From Caenorhabditis remanei (lineage: Eukaryota; Nematoda; Chromadorea; Rhabditida; Rhabditidae), in NCBI RefSeq assembly GCF_010183535.1, contig NC_071332.1, forward strand, positions 9,052,001-9,116,000: a stretch of DNA of 64,000 nucleotides, given 5' to 3'. Position numbers and translations under genes: made by a program. Below are positions 45,217 to 56,673 of this stretch, piece by piece (position 1 is the stretch's first letter; the number at the start of each line of letters is the position of its first letter). Under the pieces are notes generated by a model. That model did no database searches. It saw only the letters and a list, made by a program, of their open reading frames with translations, and was not told the DNA's origin.

Positions 45217-45714
45217 TGCCTCGTTTGATGTATCTCAATTCCTACTATAAATACAGAAAGCTTCCAGCGTACCAAATACAAAATAAAGTGTTCCAATTGT
45301 GTCCTTCCAAAAGTTCTCTCGAATCCAAAGTGCATCTTCGAAGTAGAGCATCTTTCTTTCAGATTTCAGCAGAAAAAATACAAAAAGTAACAAAAGTTGA
45401 GTGTGAAAAAATCAGATTTATTTTGAAAACAATAGAGTTTGATCCAGTGGCGAAGGCCGCTGAAAGAATGAAATTTGACAGGTTCAAGATGAAAAACATT
45501 GAGCAATTTGAAGAGACTCCAAAGTCTTGATTGATAATCCGACGCGGGGTGATAAGTGAAAAGTGACAAAAACATGTTCGTCGAAAAGAGAGCAACTGGC
45601 AAACGAAAAGAACGAAAATGTTGAAAAAATGAAAATGAATGGGAAGAGTTGGGAAGAAAAGAATGAGGAAAAGAGCACATCTGGAGATAATTTGGAAGAA
45701 AATAGAGTGAAGAT
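45217..45714. other. Intergenic, 498 bp
   Basis: Upstream of the minus-strand receptor-like gene and downstream of the small secreted gene. A plus-strand open frame (45216-45530) lacks homology and splice support. Confidence 0.35.
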
Positions 45715-45972
45715 TTATGATGATGTTTGACTAGGAAATGAGGTTGAAGAGGAAGAAAGATCATAGGTCGGACGCCATCGTTTTGGCATTGAGGCGATTG
45801 TTCCGTTTCCAAAAACCCACTGAAATCGGGTATTTTTGAGTTGAAAAAAGAGTAAACTAACCTGACAACTGGAAAGTTTTGGAGGAGTTGTTGTTGCAGT
45901 TTTTGGTTTTTTATTCGCTGGAATCACAGCTTCCGCAAAAAAGAAAACCACAATTAAAGTCAATGAAATCAT
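45715..45972 (-). CDS. Small secreted protein or peptide precursor
   Basis: Two minus-strand exons, 45972-45862 and 45819-45715; 71 residues. The first in-frame ATG is at 45972. The signal peptide is MISLTLIVVFFFAEAVIPAN; then KKPKTATTTPPKLSSCQ, and exon 2 gives WVFGNGTIASMPKRWRPTYD, LSSSSTSFPSQTSS. There is one Cys, an MPKRW dibasic site and a Ser-rich end. Length and architecture suit a neuropeptide-like or mucin-like secreted peptide, but nothing identifies a family. Confidence 0.55.
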   Translation of the reverse strand: MISLTLIVVFFFAEAVIPANKKPKTATTTPPKLSSCQVSLLFFQLKNTRFQWVFGNGTIASMPKRWRPTYDLSSSSTSFPSQTSS

Positions 45973-46326
45973 AAGTAATCGCAAATGATGAATTCTCTTT
46001 TCACTTCATTCTCCCAGATGTACTAAAAATTATAGAAGATACCATCGTCTTGACAAGACTATATACATTTGAGAGACACAAAGAAATTAAGATTGAGACC
46101 GGTATGTCATTAGCATATATCTAATCAAGTCTCTCTCTTTTGGGAGACTGTGAAAAAAACGAAGAATAAATCCATCTCTTTCACTTTTTTCAACGTTTTC
46201 TTTTCATTAATTGAGTGAGAATATGCATGGTGACAAGTGTGATAAATTATACAATCACATGTTACAGGAATGATTAGAAAGTGACAATCAAATTAGAATA
46301 TTTTTAAACTAAAGAAAAATGAATGA
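45973..46326. other. Intergenic, 354 bp
   Basis: Between the small secreted gene and the G-alpha gene; AT-rich, nothing recognised. Confidence 0.4.
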
Positions 46327-48159
46327 TTATCTTTTCCTTTTCATGATATCTTTAAATACAGTTGATAATAATTCAGCCATCAATTGAGTATCTATTGCAA
46401 TGCATCGGTAGACACGGTATAGTGATCGGTCCCGTTTTCCAAGTGCCTCGCACGCCAGAGACTCCATAAAATCGAGAGCGTCGTCTTGATCTCCACCTGA
46501 AAAGTCAATGAAAAATGAAAAATGAATGGGCCGAACCGGGGATTGAACCCGGGACCTCTCGCACCCAAAGCGAGAATCATACCACTAGACCATTCGGCCC
46601 CATTTTCCTACTCGAGAATCTTTTTGGAAATTCTAGAAGATGAAGACGATATATCTTATCATTTGATCTTTTTGTCCAATCTCTTCTTCTTCTTTTTCCT
46701 ATCTCTCACCTTTGAAATCCGGTTTATATTTTGACAGCGGAATCACATCGAGTTTCTCGCAAAAAACATCAATCTCATTGAGGAATAAGTAAATCGGAGT
46801 GGTGGCAAACATTGGCTCCTCACTTATTGTTTTGAGTAATGAGAGAGCATCGTCAAGACGATTCTGAAACTAAAGACGCTTCGATAATGTTTCGTAATGA
46901 GTGACTTACCGTAACCATGTCTTCACTCATCACTTGATCGTATTCTGAGATGGCTAAACAGAAGAAGATAGCGTCGATTCCCTCATACTGTAGTGCCCAT
47001 TTCCTTCGGTCTATCTTCTGACCTCCAATATCGAAAAGTCTGTAATTGTCGTATTTGTCATCGAACAAACTAGAAAATGGCTCACTGAAAAGATTGATTG
47101 CTAGCAGTGAAAATGACGTTTTGAACTCCACAAGTTGGCACGTAAGCCATTATGAGATCTCTATCAGACGGCTTATAATCCGTCGTATTTATTTTATCAA
47201 GGTTGTTCAGAAAGCTGCAATATCAATGAATGGTAATCTTTTAAGCAGAATAATGGATTAAACTTTTGGAATCAGAGTGAAGTAGGTCACAGGTGAAAAT
47301 CTACTTGAAACCAGAAAAGAAACTCACTAGCTTGCAGAATCATTCAAATTGAATTGACTCCTTCGAGCGTAAAGTTTCTGCATAGACTTATCTTGCCAAA
47401 TACATTTTATCTTGTCGGCCAGTTCTCTTGAAAATAATCCATAGTGATTCTCCTCGTCAGCAATTATTGATTGAGCACGACCCTAAACATCAAAATTAAC
47501 TATTTGCTACTCCTGCTAACTGCTCACCATATTAATCGGATCTGAAAACTGTATGTCTGAAATTTTCATCGCACGACATAGTGCTTTGATGCATTTAAAA
47601 ATGTTATGGTAGATGAAAGCTCGTCGATGAAAATACTCGGATTCAGTGAAGTGTTGTTTATAGAGCAAACGAACTTGTTCAAGAACTGTTGTTTTTCCAC
47701 TTTCAGCTGATCCTGAAATGAATAGAAATGGATTGAACTGTGCCGAAATAGAATGGGATACCTAGAAGAAGAAGTCTAATATGGCTGTAGGGTTGATCAT
47801 CAGATTTCTGAGAAGCTGGAGTCACTGAGCGAGATGCTCGAATTTCGGGAACTTGGAGCTGGAAAAAGCAGGCTTATTGAAAGTTCAACAAATAAATCAT
47901 TTCAGACTTTCAAACATACCGTAACCTGAGGAGATATCGATGGCGGAGGCACTGGAGTAGCTTCTTTTCTATCAACAGCTTCGTCTCCAGCTCCTTGTGC
48001 AACTGGCTCCACTTTCGTATCATTTCCATTGGCATCTGGAGCTGGAGGTGTTTTATCCGAAGCGTTACCAATATCGGATACCTAAATTTCAGAAGATTCA
48101 GGGAATGATTCAAAAAACTCAAGACCTACTTTGCTTTGAGAAGAAAAATTGCAGCCCAT
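46327..48159 (-). CDS. Divergent heterotrimeric G-protein alpha subunit
   Basis: Nine minus-strand exons: 48159-48130, 48081-47920, 47858-47762, 47712-47528, 47482-47328, 47214-47118, 47080-46910, 46863-46710 and 46496-46327; 406 residues in one phase. MGC at the start offers Gly2 myristoylation and Cys3 palmitoylation. A Pro/Asp-rich insert of about 70 residues precedes the P-loop [20 protein letters not shown]. Switch I reads [18 protein letters not shown]: the catalytic Arg position is Tyr and the Mg-binding Thr position is Cys. Switch II is [20 protein letters not shown]. NKxD is NEID, and TCAT is CIAI. Exon 6 to 7 needs a 37-nt intron with a GTGAG acceptor. It belongs with the nematode-specific gpa genes. 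Confidence 0.87.
46528..46599 (-). tRNA. tRNA-Pro (anticodon TGG)
   Basis: 72 nt on the minus strand from G at 46599 to the discriminator C at 46528. The acceptor stem pairs GGCCGAA with TTCGGCC. The D-arm includes TGGTCTAGTGGTATG (A-box), the anticodon arm is CTCGC-TTTGGGT-GCGAG with TGG, and the T-arm includes GGTTCAATCC (B-box). It resembles eukaryotic tRNA-Pro closely. It is nested in the last intron of the G-alpha gene, in the same orientation. Confidence 0.96.
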
Positions 48160-50627
48160 CACTCACCACATTTTGATATATTAATTTTTTTTAATCTGAA
48201 ATAAGTTTTTTTATATGAAACTTTTTGAGCGGATCAAGTAAAATCAAACAGATAAAAATTCCCAACTCAAAAAATGATGAATAAGAACACAATTCCTTTT
48301 TCCCCTTTTCATTCCCTTCGGATTTATTCTTTTCTTGAAAAAAGGAAGAAGAAAAAAAAGAAATATAATACCTGGACAATTGGATCAAATCCACTTATTT
48401 TGTCGCAAGCAACACGACTACTGCTCTCAAATGGATTTTCTCTTTTTTACCTTTCGAAAGGAAGAAATTGAGGATATTGGAAGGATCAGTTGGTTCATTG
48501 AAGAGAGAAAAAGAGGAATTTGAGATTTGGTATGAAATGAAACGAATTTCGATGGAGACTAAAACTGAAGAATCAGAAAATGTTCACACATTTCTATTCA
48601 CACTTGACTAACTTTTGTTGCAAAATGGAATGTTGAACCTTATTTACGTCTTCTTACTCTTCTTTTGTTTTCTCACACATGAAGTCGCAAATTCTAAAAC
48701 TGGAACTTGAATAAACTTACTAGTAATTAGAGTTTAATTAGAGTTTAATTGAATTCTTGCTGATCACGTTTATTCGAACAATATGGAAATATATCAAATG
48801 GTCAGTCTAATTTATTGTGAAGAATCAATGATTAGGTCTGAAAAACTCGGGAAACATCTGTTAGAGAATGGAAACAATCATATATGGAACATTGAATTTT
48901 CAATTCAAGATCTTCTGCAAAATATTCTCAGAAACATGATAAAGAGTTAGAAACCTAACACACGATTGTGTCAGTTATTGATGAAGTTGAAAAGACTGGG
49001 CTTGAATTATCTTTGTCATTCATGGTTACTTTGCAAAACTAGTTCTTTAGGGAATTCAAATTTTGATAAGTAACCTATTGAAAATTATGTGAGTCAGAAG
49101 TGAACAAGTTTGAACAGAAACACAAATTTAATGCTCAACGATCACAGAAGAGTTAACTGTCAGTTACGAATAATCAAAAAAGGGTTCTAGAAAACCAACT
49201 TTCGAAAACTCGTCCCTTTCTTTTTGAATTTTCAAATTCTTTTTACCATTCAGCAGAATTGAACAGAATTTATATCGAAAGGATTATAGATGAAAGCGAG
49301 CGTTCCTCTCCTCCTTTTTTTCTATTCTCATGGAAATTGTATCGGCTTATCCGAGATGCAGGTATACGGTAGCTCTTCTCCTACACTATACGAATATGAT
49401 TCATCTCGTTTTCTACTCTTTCAGAAAGAGCTAAGTATCAGGAAGTAGATGAATTGCAAGGTCTTTGAAAACGAATGACGTGACATTCAAGATTGAAATA
49501 AGTCGTTATAATGGTTGGTTTGAGACTGGGTTAAATAGAGACCGAAAGAAGAAAGTGAGTGTGAGCTGAAAAGAGAAAAAAGCACCTCACCATGGAGCCT
49601 TCTCCTCTATCACATAAATCAATGTGGCTCGTGAGAAAGAAAACGAGATTAGATGTCGTCGTCTCGAATGGAAGAAAACGATGAAGAAATGGAAAAGAAT
49701 GTTGACGAATTCAAAAGGTTCTACCTTTAGAGATTAGAACAATAACTCAGTTAGTCACTCTAGTTTTGTGATTTCAATTTCCCACTTATTTTGAAAAAAG
49801 GAAAACCGACTATGAGGAATTCAAAATTGAATCAAAAACTTGAAAGTCTTGAACAATCGAATTATAAAAGTCATGAGAAAACTTCAAAAACCAAGCAAAA
49901 TTATTATGACTCTATGAACCGAACGTCATGTGATATTGACACCTGTCATGGAAAACATACCAACCTGAAAAGTTTTTGAAACATCTGCTTCTCAGATCTA
50001 TGGATGAGTCAGGATATGGAAAACGGAACATGTAAATACTGGATCCAATTGAGAACCGAGTCGTTCGGTGATCAGGAAGCCCCTTTTCTACGAATTTCTA
50101 CGTGTTCGGAGCTCCGCCCATTTCAAGGAATGGAGAACGTAGGTTTCTGACTATATACCTACAATTATTGTATGCTAAAGCTGGGAAGATTGAATTTGAT
50201 TACGTAGTTAGCTGAAAGTCCACGCAGCTCACATCGATGACACATACTGATGGGAGTAAAAGTGACATGAATTCAAAAATAATTGTAGTCAACTTTACGA
50301 ATCTAGTAATCGAAATATGATCGTGTTCAGTTTCAAACAAGATTTCGGTAGAAGCTGAACGTCGTTTCAATTTGAGTTTTCTGAACTCTAGTTTTCTACT
50401 AACTCTTTCTCTACATTACTCCACACCTTCTTTTTCTTCTTCTTCTTCTACTAATCTGCAAATTGAATCCACTTGCAAGTCAAGTCAATATGGGGACAGG
50501 CGATTCCCACAAAACCACGCAAATAGACGTCATCTGGGAAAAACGAGAAGAGAGAAATCAAAATATGACTACAAACTAAGAAAGTGAATTTCTTTAATTT
50601 TAGTGGGATTTCCTAAACTTTATTCGT
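48160..50627. other. Long intergenic region, about 2.5 kb
   Basis: Only short, AT-rich open frames without homology. It contains the promoter side of the G-alpha gene. A polypyrimidine run lies near 50390-50455 and an E-box-rich stretch is not evident. No RNA gene, transposon or repeat recognised. Confidence 0.45.
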
Positions 50628-52323
50628 TCAAAGCTCTTCATTTATTTCTTTTAATGATCGTTGACAAGCGACATCTTTGAAATGACATTTTTGAGGTGGG
50701 AACTTGATTCCAGGACTGGCTCTTCTGAAAAACAAAAATATAACATCGAGACCTTGGTGTTATTTACTTTACCTCATCTCCCCAGAATGAGTAAATCCTT
50801 CATCCTTGATCACCCAAAAATCGTCAACGGTCTGCTCATTTTTGTCAATAGATATTTGCTCGACACGAATGTGAGTTCTATTGGCAACTGTTACGATGGA
50901 CCATCCATAATCATTATTTCTTGCCGCACTCCATGGCCATGGCTGATCAGTGAACCAGGCATCTGGAGTGTGACAACCGGCTGATCCACTAATGAGATAT
51001 ACTGGAGCTTTAGGGTTTCTATAGGCGTTGGCCTAAATTTAAAATATGCAGAAAATGATGAAATAATAAGGTTCTCACATCATTCCAATATGTTCTATCT
51101 GCAACTGGATAGAATCTCTCGTACGAATGTTCATGTCCCCAGAATCCGAAATCAACAGAAGTTTGAAGGAAAAGTGGCTCTAATCCAGGCATATCCAACC
51201 AGCCAGTTCTAACCTATAATCAAGTGTTAAGAAACTATAAAGAAGCATTATTTTACCAATCGATTTTCAAATGATTGACATTCTGCAGAATTAACATTGC
51301 TACAGTAGAATGGACGATGTTGGAAAGTGAAAATCCAGGGATGAGCGGCACGATTTGAGTTCGCAGCCTAAAAAAGACTATTTTTGAATTCCTAAAAAGA
51401 AATAATATTCACCGTCAAGTCTCGTTTCAGCCAGTCGTATTGTGTCATCACTGGATCCATTCCATATGTATAATAGTATCCGTAATTCTCAGTACTAACT
51501 CCAACCCAATGAACAGGGCCCAAATCGAAACTATAGAATTGATTATCATTATGTCCATTATCTGGAACTGCGAATCTTTTCTGGTAGTTTGTGAAGTTCT
51601 GGTAGTCGTCTTCATGATTTCCAGCTATTACCATATAAGGCATCTGAATTCAATTCGTGACGTGTCATTTCTCAAAAGCAAACTAACCTTGGAAATGAGT
51701 GGCTCGAAAACATTCAAATAACTGTCACCAACTTCTCCATTGTTCGTGTGCAAATCGTAAGCAATATCTCCAAGATGAACAATAAAATCGAAATCTCCAG
51801 CAAGTCCATGCTTAATTATACTTTCTGTCGAGTTTCCATGCCAGTATCCCAAGTCACCGAAGACACAAACTTTATAAGTTTGAGGATTGTTTGAGAGGGT
51901 TTTGAATGAGAAAGTGCGGGAGGCGATGGTGTATTCTGAAACGGAAATGATTGGATTTTAAAAAGAAGTTTTGAGAAAAGAAGAAAAACTAACCGTATTC
52001 CGAGGAGTAATCCAATCCAGTCATGGTAGCCTTGTGTCGGTATCTTGTGATTCCACCGTAAACCCAAGCTTCAGAAGATCCTTTAGCTGTTGATGAAGCT
52101 CCACTTCCTTTCTTTCCATAAGATACATCTTGGGAAGCTGAAATGAAGTTGTTGATTTCAAAACAAGATGGGTATTACCATCCGCAAATGTATTCCATAC
52201 CACAGCCATTTCAGTCATATCTCCAGTGAAAGAAAGATGAACTTGATCAGGGACTGTACCCACTGCACTACATTTTGATATGAATAGAATACAAAATGAT
52301 ATACAGAAGATGAGTAGCCTCAT
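50628..52323 (-). CDS. Purple acid phosphatase (ACP7-like metallophosphoesterase)
   Basis: Eight minus-strand exons: 52323-52179, 52137-51994, 51935-51688, 51643-51413, 51367-51257, 51213-51079, 51032-50773 and 50724-50628; 456 residues. A signal peptide (MRLLIFCISFCILFISKCSA) is followed by the fibronectin-like N-domain (PDQVHLSFTGDMTEMAVVWN). The full set of dinuclear metal-site motifs is present: VFGDLGY, LGDIAYD, AGNHEDDY, FQHRPFYCS and GHEHSYER. It should hydrolyse phosphomonoesters in secretory or lysosomal compartments. The start ATG follows a CAG acceptor directly. By neighbourhood it matches C. elegans F18E2.1 next to abcf-1 (from memory). Confidence 0.95.
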
Positions 52324-52739
52324 CTGAAAATTGTATAGATTCAGAAGATAAAACACAGAAAAGCGTCAAAAACTGGATGAAGAAGATAAGATAGAACGCC
52401 ACAGAAGGTCATAACATGCATTTCTAATATCAGAGACTGACAATTTAGGGAAAAGAAAATAGGTTCAGCAATGGTTTTAGTAAAAGCGAATACGCGGTCA
52501 AAAACTATTTTTGCAATAGAATGACATAAGTATGTCATGTAAAACTAAAGGAACATAAAGTGAAGTGTGATCAATCGGATTATAAGAGGACAGTGCGATT
52601 CAGCGGAGCACATGAGATTATTTTCAGTTTCTGATAAGACAATGCGTAGACCTTACTTGAAAAAGAAAATGATTCTAAATTGATGAATTTATCGGTGTAA
52701 TAATGATATTTCAGATGTATACAATATATCCGGAACTAA
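52324..52739. other. Intergenic, 416 bp
   Basis: Between the phosphatase start and the stop of the small membrane protein gene. Nothing recognised. Confidence 0.4.
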
Positions 52740-53152
52740 TTATTTCTTAGTATTTGATGGTAGTGGGCTGAGAAATATTCCGATGACGATAAGTGATTGG
52801 CATAAAAGAAGTAGTGATGCACTGAATGCAATGATCGGAAGAAAGACTTTGATGACTTCTCTGAAAACTTGATTTTGACTGTTTTAGTTTTATTTGAACT
52901 CACTCGTGATTAGTAATAACCATAGTTCTCTGAATATGGACAATATTTGAAATCTTCGCTTCCGCCTTCTTCTCTCCTTTCGTCTTTCCGATTGTTGTCT
53001 CTTCTGTGTCTATCGTCAGATTCAAACGGTTATTCGGTCCATCTGTGAGCAAATCTTCTGGTCGGATGTGCTCTTCTCTGAGTCGTTAACTCAAAATCTA
53101 TTCGGAAATCCAGTTTTTACCTGAGAAGCCTCTCAACGTCGTTGCCGGACAT
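52740..53152 (-). CDS. Small single-pass, tail-anchored-like membrane protein
   Basis: Three minus-strand exons, 53152-53121, 53077-52904 and 52860-52740; 108 residues. The protein reads MSGNDVERLLREEHIRPEDL, a polar Thr/Lys/Glu-rich middle (TIGKTKGEKKAEAKISNIVH) and one hydrophobic helix near the C-terminus (FLPIIAFSASLLLFCQSLIV, IGIFL), ending SPLPSNTKK. There is no signal peptide, so a tail-anchored topology with cytosolic N-terminus is likely. Family unknown. It lies 286 bp beyond the abcf-1 stop on the same strand, so co-transcription is possible. Confidence 0.65.
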
Positions 53153-53438
53153 GTCTTTGAAATGAACTTTTGATTTCGTAAATTGGAATTATCATATTTT
53201 ACTGACTATTTTGAGGAAGTGAATAAAAAATTATGCCACGTTTACTAAAAGAATAAATTTACTTATGCTAACAAAAACAAAAATACGAGCAAGAAAATCA
53301 ATCGAATTAGAATTGAAATAAAGGAAACAATAGGAAAAATTTCAGTCACCAGAGCAAGCCATTGCGGGATACAAACCATAGAAAAAGAATATGATCAAAA
53401 ATCACAAAAAGAAAACAACTAATCGGAACTAAATATAA

Positions 53439-55499
53439 TTATTTCTTGGAGACAAGAGCTTCACCAAGAGCGTCCAAAACTTCCTTTTTGTAGTCATCAA
53501 AGTTTCCATCAATCTCATCCACAGATTGATTTTCCACGATCCACAATTGACAGTCCGTTCGAACGACAAGTCGTTCGTCGTGAGTAACCATCAGAACTCC
53601 ACCATTGAAATCACGGATAGCCTCAGCTAAGGCATCAATCGATTCGATATCCAAGTTGTTCGTCGGTTCATCGAGGATGATGATATCCGGACTTCCGAGA
53701 GCCAAATTACAGAGTGCAACTCTAGACTTTTGTCCTCCGGATAAATCACGGATTTTCACAGTGTGGGCGTGGGCAGCGAGTCCGGTCGTTCCAAGTTGTT
53801 TACGAGCCTCTTGATAGTCGATATTGAACTTTGTACAGAGGAATTCCACTGGAGTTTGTTCACCATTCAAAGCTTCGTTAGCATGCTGATCGAACCATCC
53901 TATGCGGAGGGTGCGATGCTTACGGAGCTCTCCAGATTGCTGAAAAATAAATACGTTTTAAAACTATTCGATTCATGATTATTGTTACTGGTTCAAGTTT
54001 TCCAATCAACAACTTGAGCAACGTAGACTTTCCAACTCCATTTGGACCAACAATAGCAATTCTTGAGTCCATATCCACTCCGAAGTCAATGTTTTTGAAA
54101 AGAATGTCATTTCCGTAACCGAATGTGACTCCATACAATCCTAGAATAGGTGGACTCAACTTGTCGGTTTCTGGGAACTGGAATTTCACCGAATACTCTT
54201 TACGACGTTGGAGTAATTCTTGTTGTCCGACATCATCATCGTCGTTTGCCTTAGCAGCTTGCTTCTTTCCTCCTTTCTTCGCTTTGTTAGCCATTTGTTG
54301 TTTGAGCTGCTCTTCGGCTTGTTTTGCACTCTTTCCCTCTTTCTTCATCGCTTTCAATTGTTTCTGCTGTTGATCGAAATTCTTCTCGTGAACTTGCATA
54401 TCTTGTGAATATTGTTTTTTGAAGAGAGTGTAATTTCCACGGTAGGTATGCAACTTTTGGTTGTCGAGATGAATAATATCGGTACAGACACTATCGAGGA
54501 AACCTTGGTCGTGGGAAACGATGAGGAGAGTTTTCTTCCATGTTTGTAGATAGCTGGAAACGAATTATTTCTATTAAAGAATTAGATTTCCAAAAATTAC
54601 TTGTCGAGCCAAATGACGGCATTAAGATCAAGATGGTTTGTCGGTTCGTCAAGCATCAAAAGTGTTGGTTCAAGGAAAAGAGCTCTGGCCAAGGAAATTC
54701 TCATTCTCCACCCTCCAGAAAAATCCGTGCATGGTTTTTCTTGCATAGCTTTTGAGAAACCCAAACCAGCAAGGATTCTGCGAGCTTTTGGCTCAGCACT
54801 ATCAGCTCCAATATCTCTAAGCTCTTCGGATACTTCTTTCAATCTTTCAGCTGCCTCAGAAACACCTTCTTCAATTTGTGTCATCAACTTGGCCTCTTCT
54901 TCGAGTAGAGCAATACGTTTCTTGTCAGACTTAACTACTGTGTCAATGGCGGAAGTGCTATCTACTTGAATTTCTTGTTCGCAATAAAGAAGATCAATAT
55001 GAGATGGAATTGCAAGTCGTCTGGCTCCAATATGTTTTAAGAGAGTAGTTTTTCCCATTCTGCAAAAAGTTTTATCAGAATCCTGTTTATATAAAATGTT
55101 TTTACCCGTTGGGTCCGACCAATCCGTATCTTCGTCCGTAGACAATAGTCAAATTAGCTTTATCGAACAAAAGTTTTCCTTGAGCCGCGATGTCAAAGTT
55201 TTCGAGTTTGATATCCATACTATTTTCCATTTGCGTCAACTGCGTTCCAGTTTTAGATGTCTGGGAGACAGTGAAATGAGCTCCAAGCTCCGCTCCAGAA
55301 CCGATTCCTCCAGGTTCATCTTGATTTCCTTCAACTTGCGGAAGATTGTCAACGACACCTCCCATCGAGAGAATTGTCTTGTCATAATTCTCTTTGGCTT
55401 TCGCCTTTTTCGCTTCTCTGCAAATTTTATATAATTTTTCTCATATAAATAACAGCCAGAAACTCACTTTCGCGTAACTTTTTTCCCAGCGTCGGACAT
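53439..55499 (-). CDS. abcf-1: ABC-F ATPase, ABCF1-type translation factor
   Basis: Five minus-strand exons: 55499-55468, 55417-55106, 55059-54601, 54553-53989 and 53939-53439; 622 residues. Two ABC cassettes without TM helices: Walker [14 protein letters not shown] and [13 protein letters not shown]; signatures [15 protein letters not shown] and [15 protein letters not shown]; Walker [13 protein letters not shown] and [12 protein letters not shown]. The inter-domain linker is Lys-rich ([20 protein letters not shown]). The ending [20 protein letters not shown] matches ABCF1, which associates with eIF2 and ribosomes. The first intron lies just after the tenth codon. It is divergent from scc-3, with a fold-back element between them. 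Confidence 0.96.
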
Positions 55500-56673
55500 T
55501 ATGTGTTTGAGAAGGCTGCAACAAATACACTCTTATATAAAATACATTTGGCGTGTAGAACAGCCGTTTATTTCGCAATAAGGGCGGAGTGTGTAAGCAG
55601 TATTGACAATTTCGCGAAATATGCAGGCAAGGAGAAAGAACAGGATATTTCGCAACTGGGGGAATTTAATGATGGCATATTAATGTATTCCAATATGAGC
55701 AAGCCGTAAGAACTAATTTCGAAGAACAATTATTGTTTTCAAATTTTAACAAATATTTTAGCATGAAAAACTTTAGAAATAAAGCATATCTTTCAGAAAA
55801 TGGGGAAAACTGAAAATAATGCAATTGGAAACTGGAGGGGTACGGTCAGTGGCCATTTTCGTTTTTCTGTGCAAACACCGTCACGGCGGATTGCAGACCG
55901 TTTTTCGATTTGAATTTTCATTCTAATTTTTGGAGACCGTACAAATCGGGAAGAATGCGCGATCGGGAAGAAACGAATCGGGAAGAAACGGATCGGGAAG
56001 AACCAAATCGGGAAGAAACGAATCGGGAAGAACGAAAACCGTGCGGCAAAGTTGCGAAAACCGCGCGCGCAGGTTGCAAATACTGTATTTTCAGAGGCTT
56101 TTAGTGGCGTTGCTACTCCTTTTAGCCTGAAAATACAGTATTTGCAACCTGCGCGCGCGGTTTTCGCAACTTTGCCGCACGGTTTTCGTTCTTCCCGATT
56201 CGTTTCTTCCCGATTTGGTTCTTCCCGATCCGTTTCTTTCCGATTCGTTTCTTCCCGATCGCGCATTCTTCCCGATTTGTACGGTCTCAATTTTTGGCTT
56301 CGATTTCTTTCATTTTATTTTTATTTCGAAGGAATTACAGTAGAAAACTTCATTTAAATCCAACCAAGAGTAGAATAAAGTTAAATAAAATTGAAAAATG
56401 AAGCCTGAACGGTAGAAAGTAAGCAAACTCTCAAAAAGTAAAGTAACAGTATGAATTTTTGTCTGCGCCACATAAAAGTTTCTGCTGCGGAAAATATATA
56501 TTATGGAATGTAAAATTTGAGATTTTCAAGCAAATATGAACATGAAAATGCAGGTAGTCATGAATTAAAGACTTATTGGTATGCGAGCTCCGGATGCACT
56601 TATTGAATTTCATTTCTTGAACGTCTATGATTGATTCTTCAAAGTCTCGTATGCACATAAACTTAATTTCAGG
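55500..56673. promoter_or_regulatory. Bidirectional region abcf-1 / scc-3
   Basis: 1,174 bp between divergent starts, invaded by the 356-bp fold-back element at 55933-56288. A further GC-containing stretch at 55835-55900 flanks it. A TTTCAG at about 56672 is the scc-3 acceptor. Confidence 0.5.
55933..56288. mobile_element. 356-bp fold-back element with 162-bp arms
   Basis: Left arm 55933-56094 and right arm 56127-56288 are inverted copies with one mismatch over 162 bp, around a 32-bp loop. Outer ends start GAGACCGTACAAATCGGG. The element is flanked by exact 8-bp direct repeats AATTTTTG (55925-55932 and 56289-56296), the mark of a transposition event. Each arm carries six ATCGGGAAGAA units spaced mostly 15 bp and a CG alternating run (CCGCGCGCGCAGG). 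No protein is encoded; Arg/Glu-repeat frames across it are artefacts. The 8-bp duplication points to a hAT-type transposase in trans. Confidence 0.92.

Noticed and set aside
47046..47131. Frameshift making the G-alpha gene a pseudogene
   Set aside because: A GT-AG intron of 37 nt keeps the frame through all nine exons, so an intact gene is the simpler reading, though unproven.
55793..56357. Arg/Glu-repeat open frames on both strands
   Set aside because: Mirror translations of the fold-back arms; the two strands give the same peptide because the DNA is an inverted repeat.
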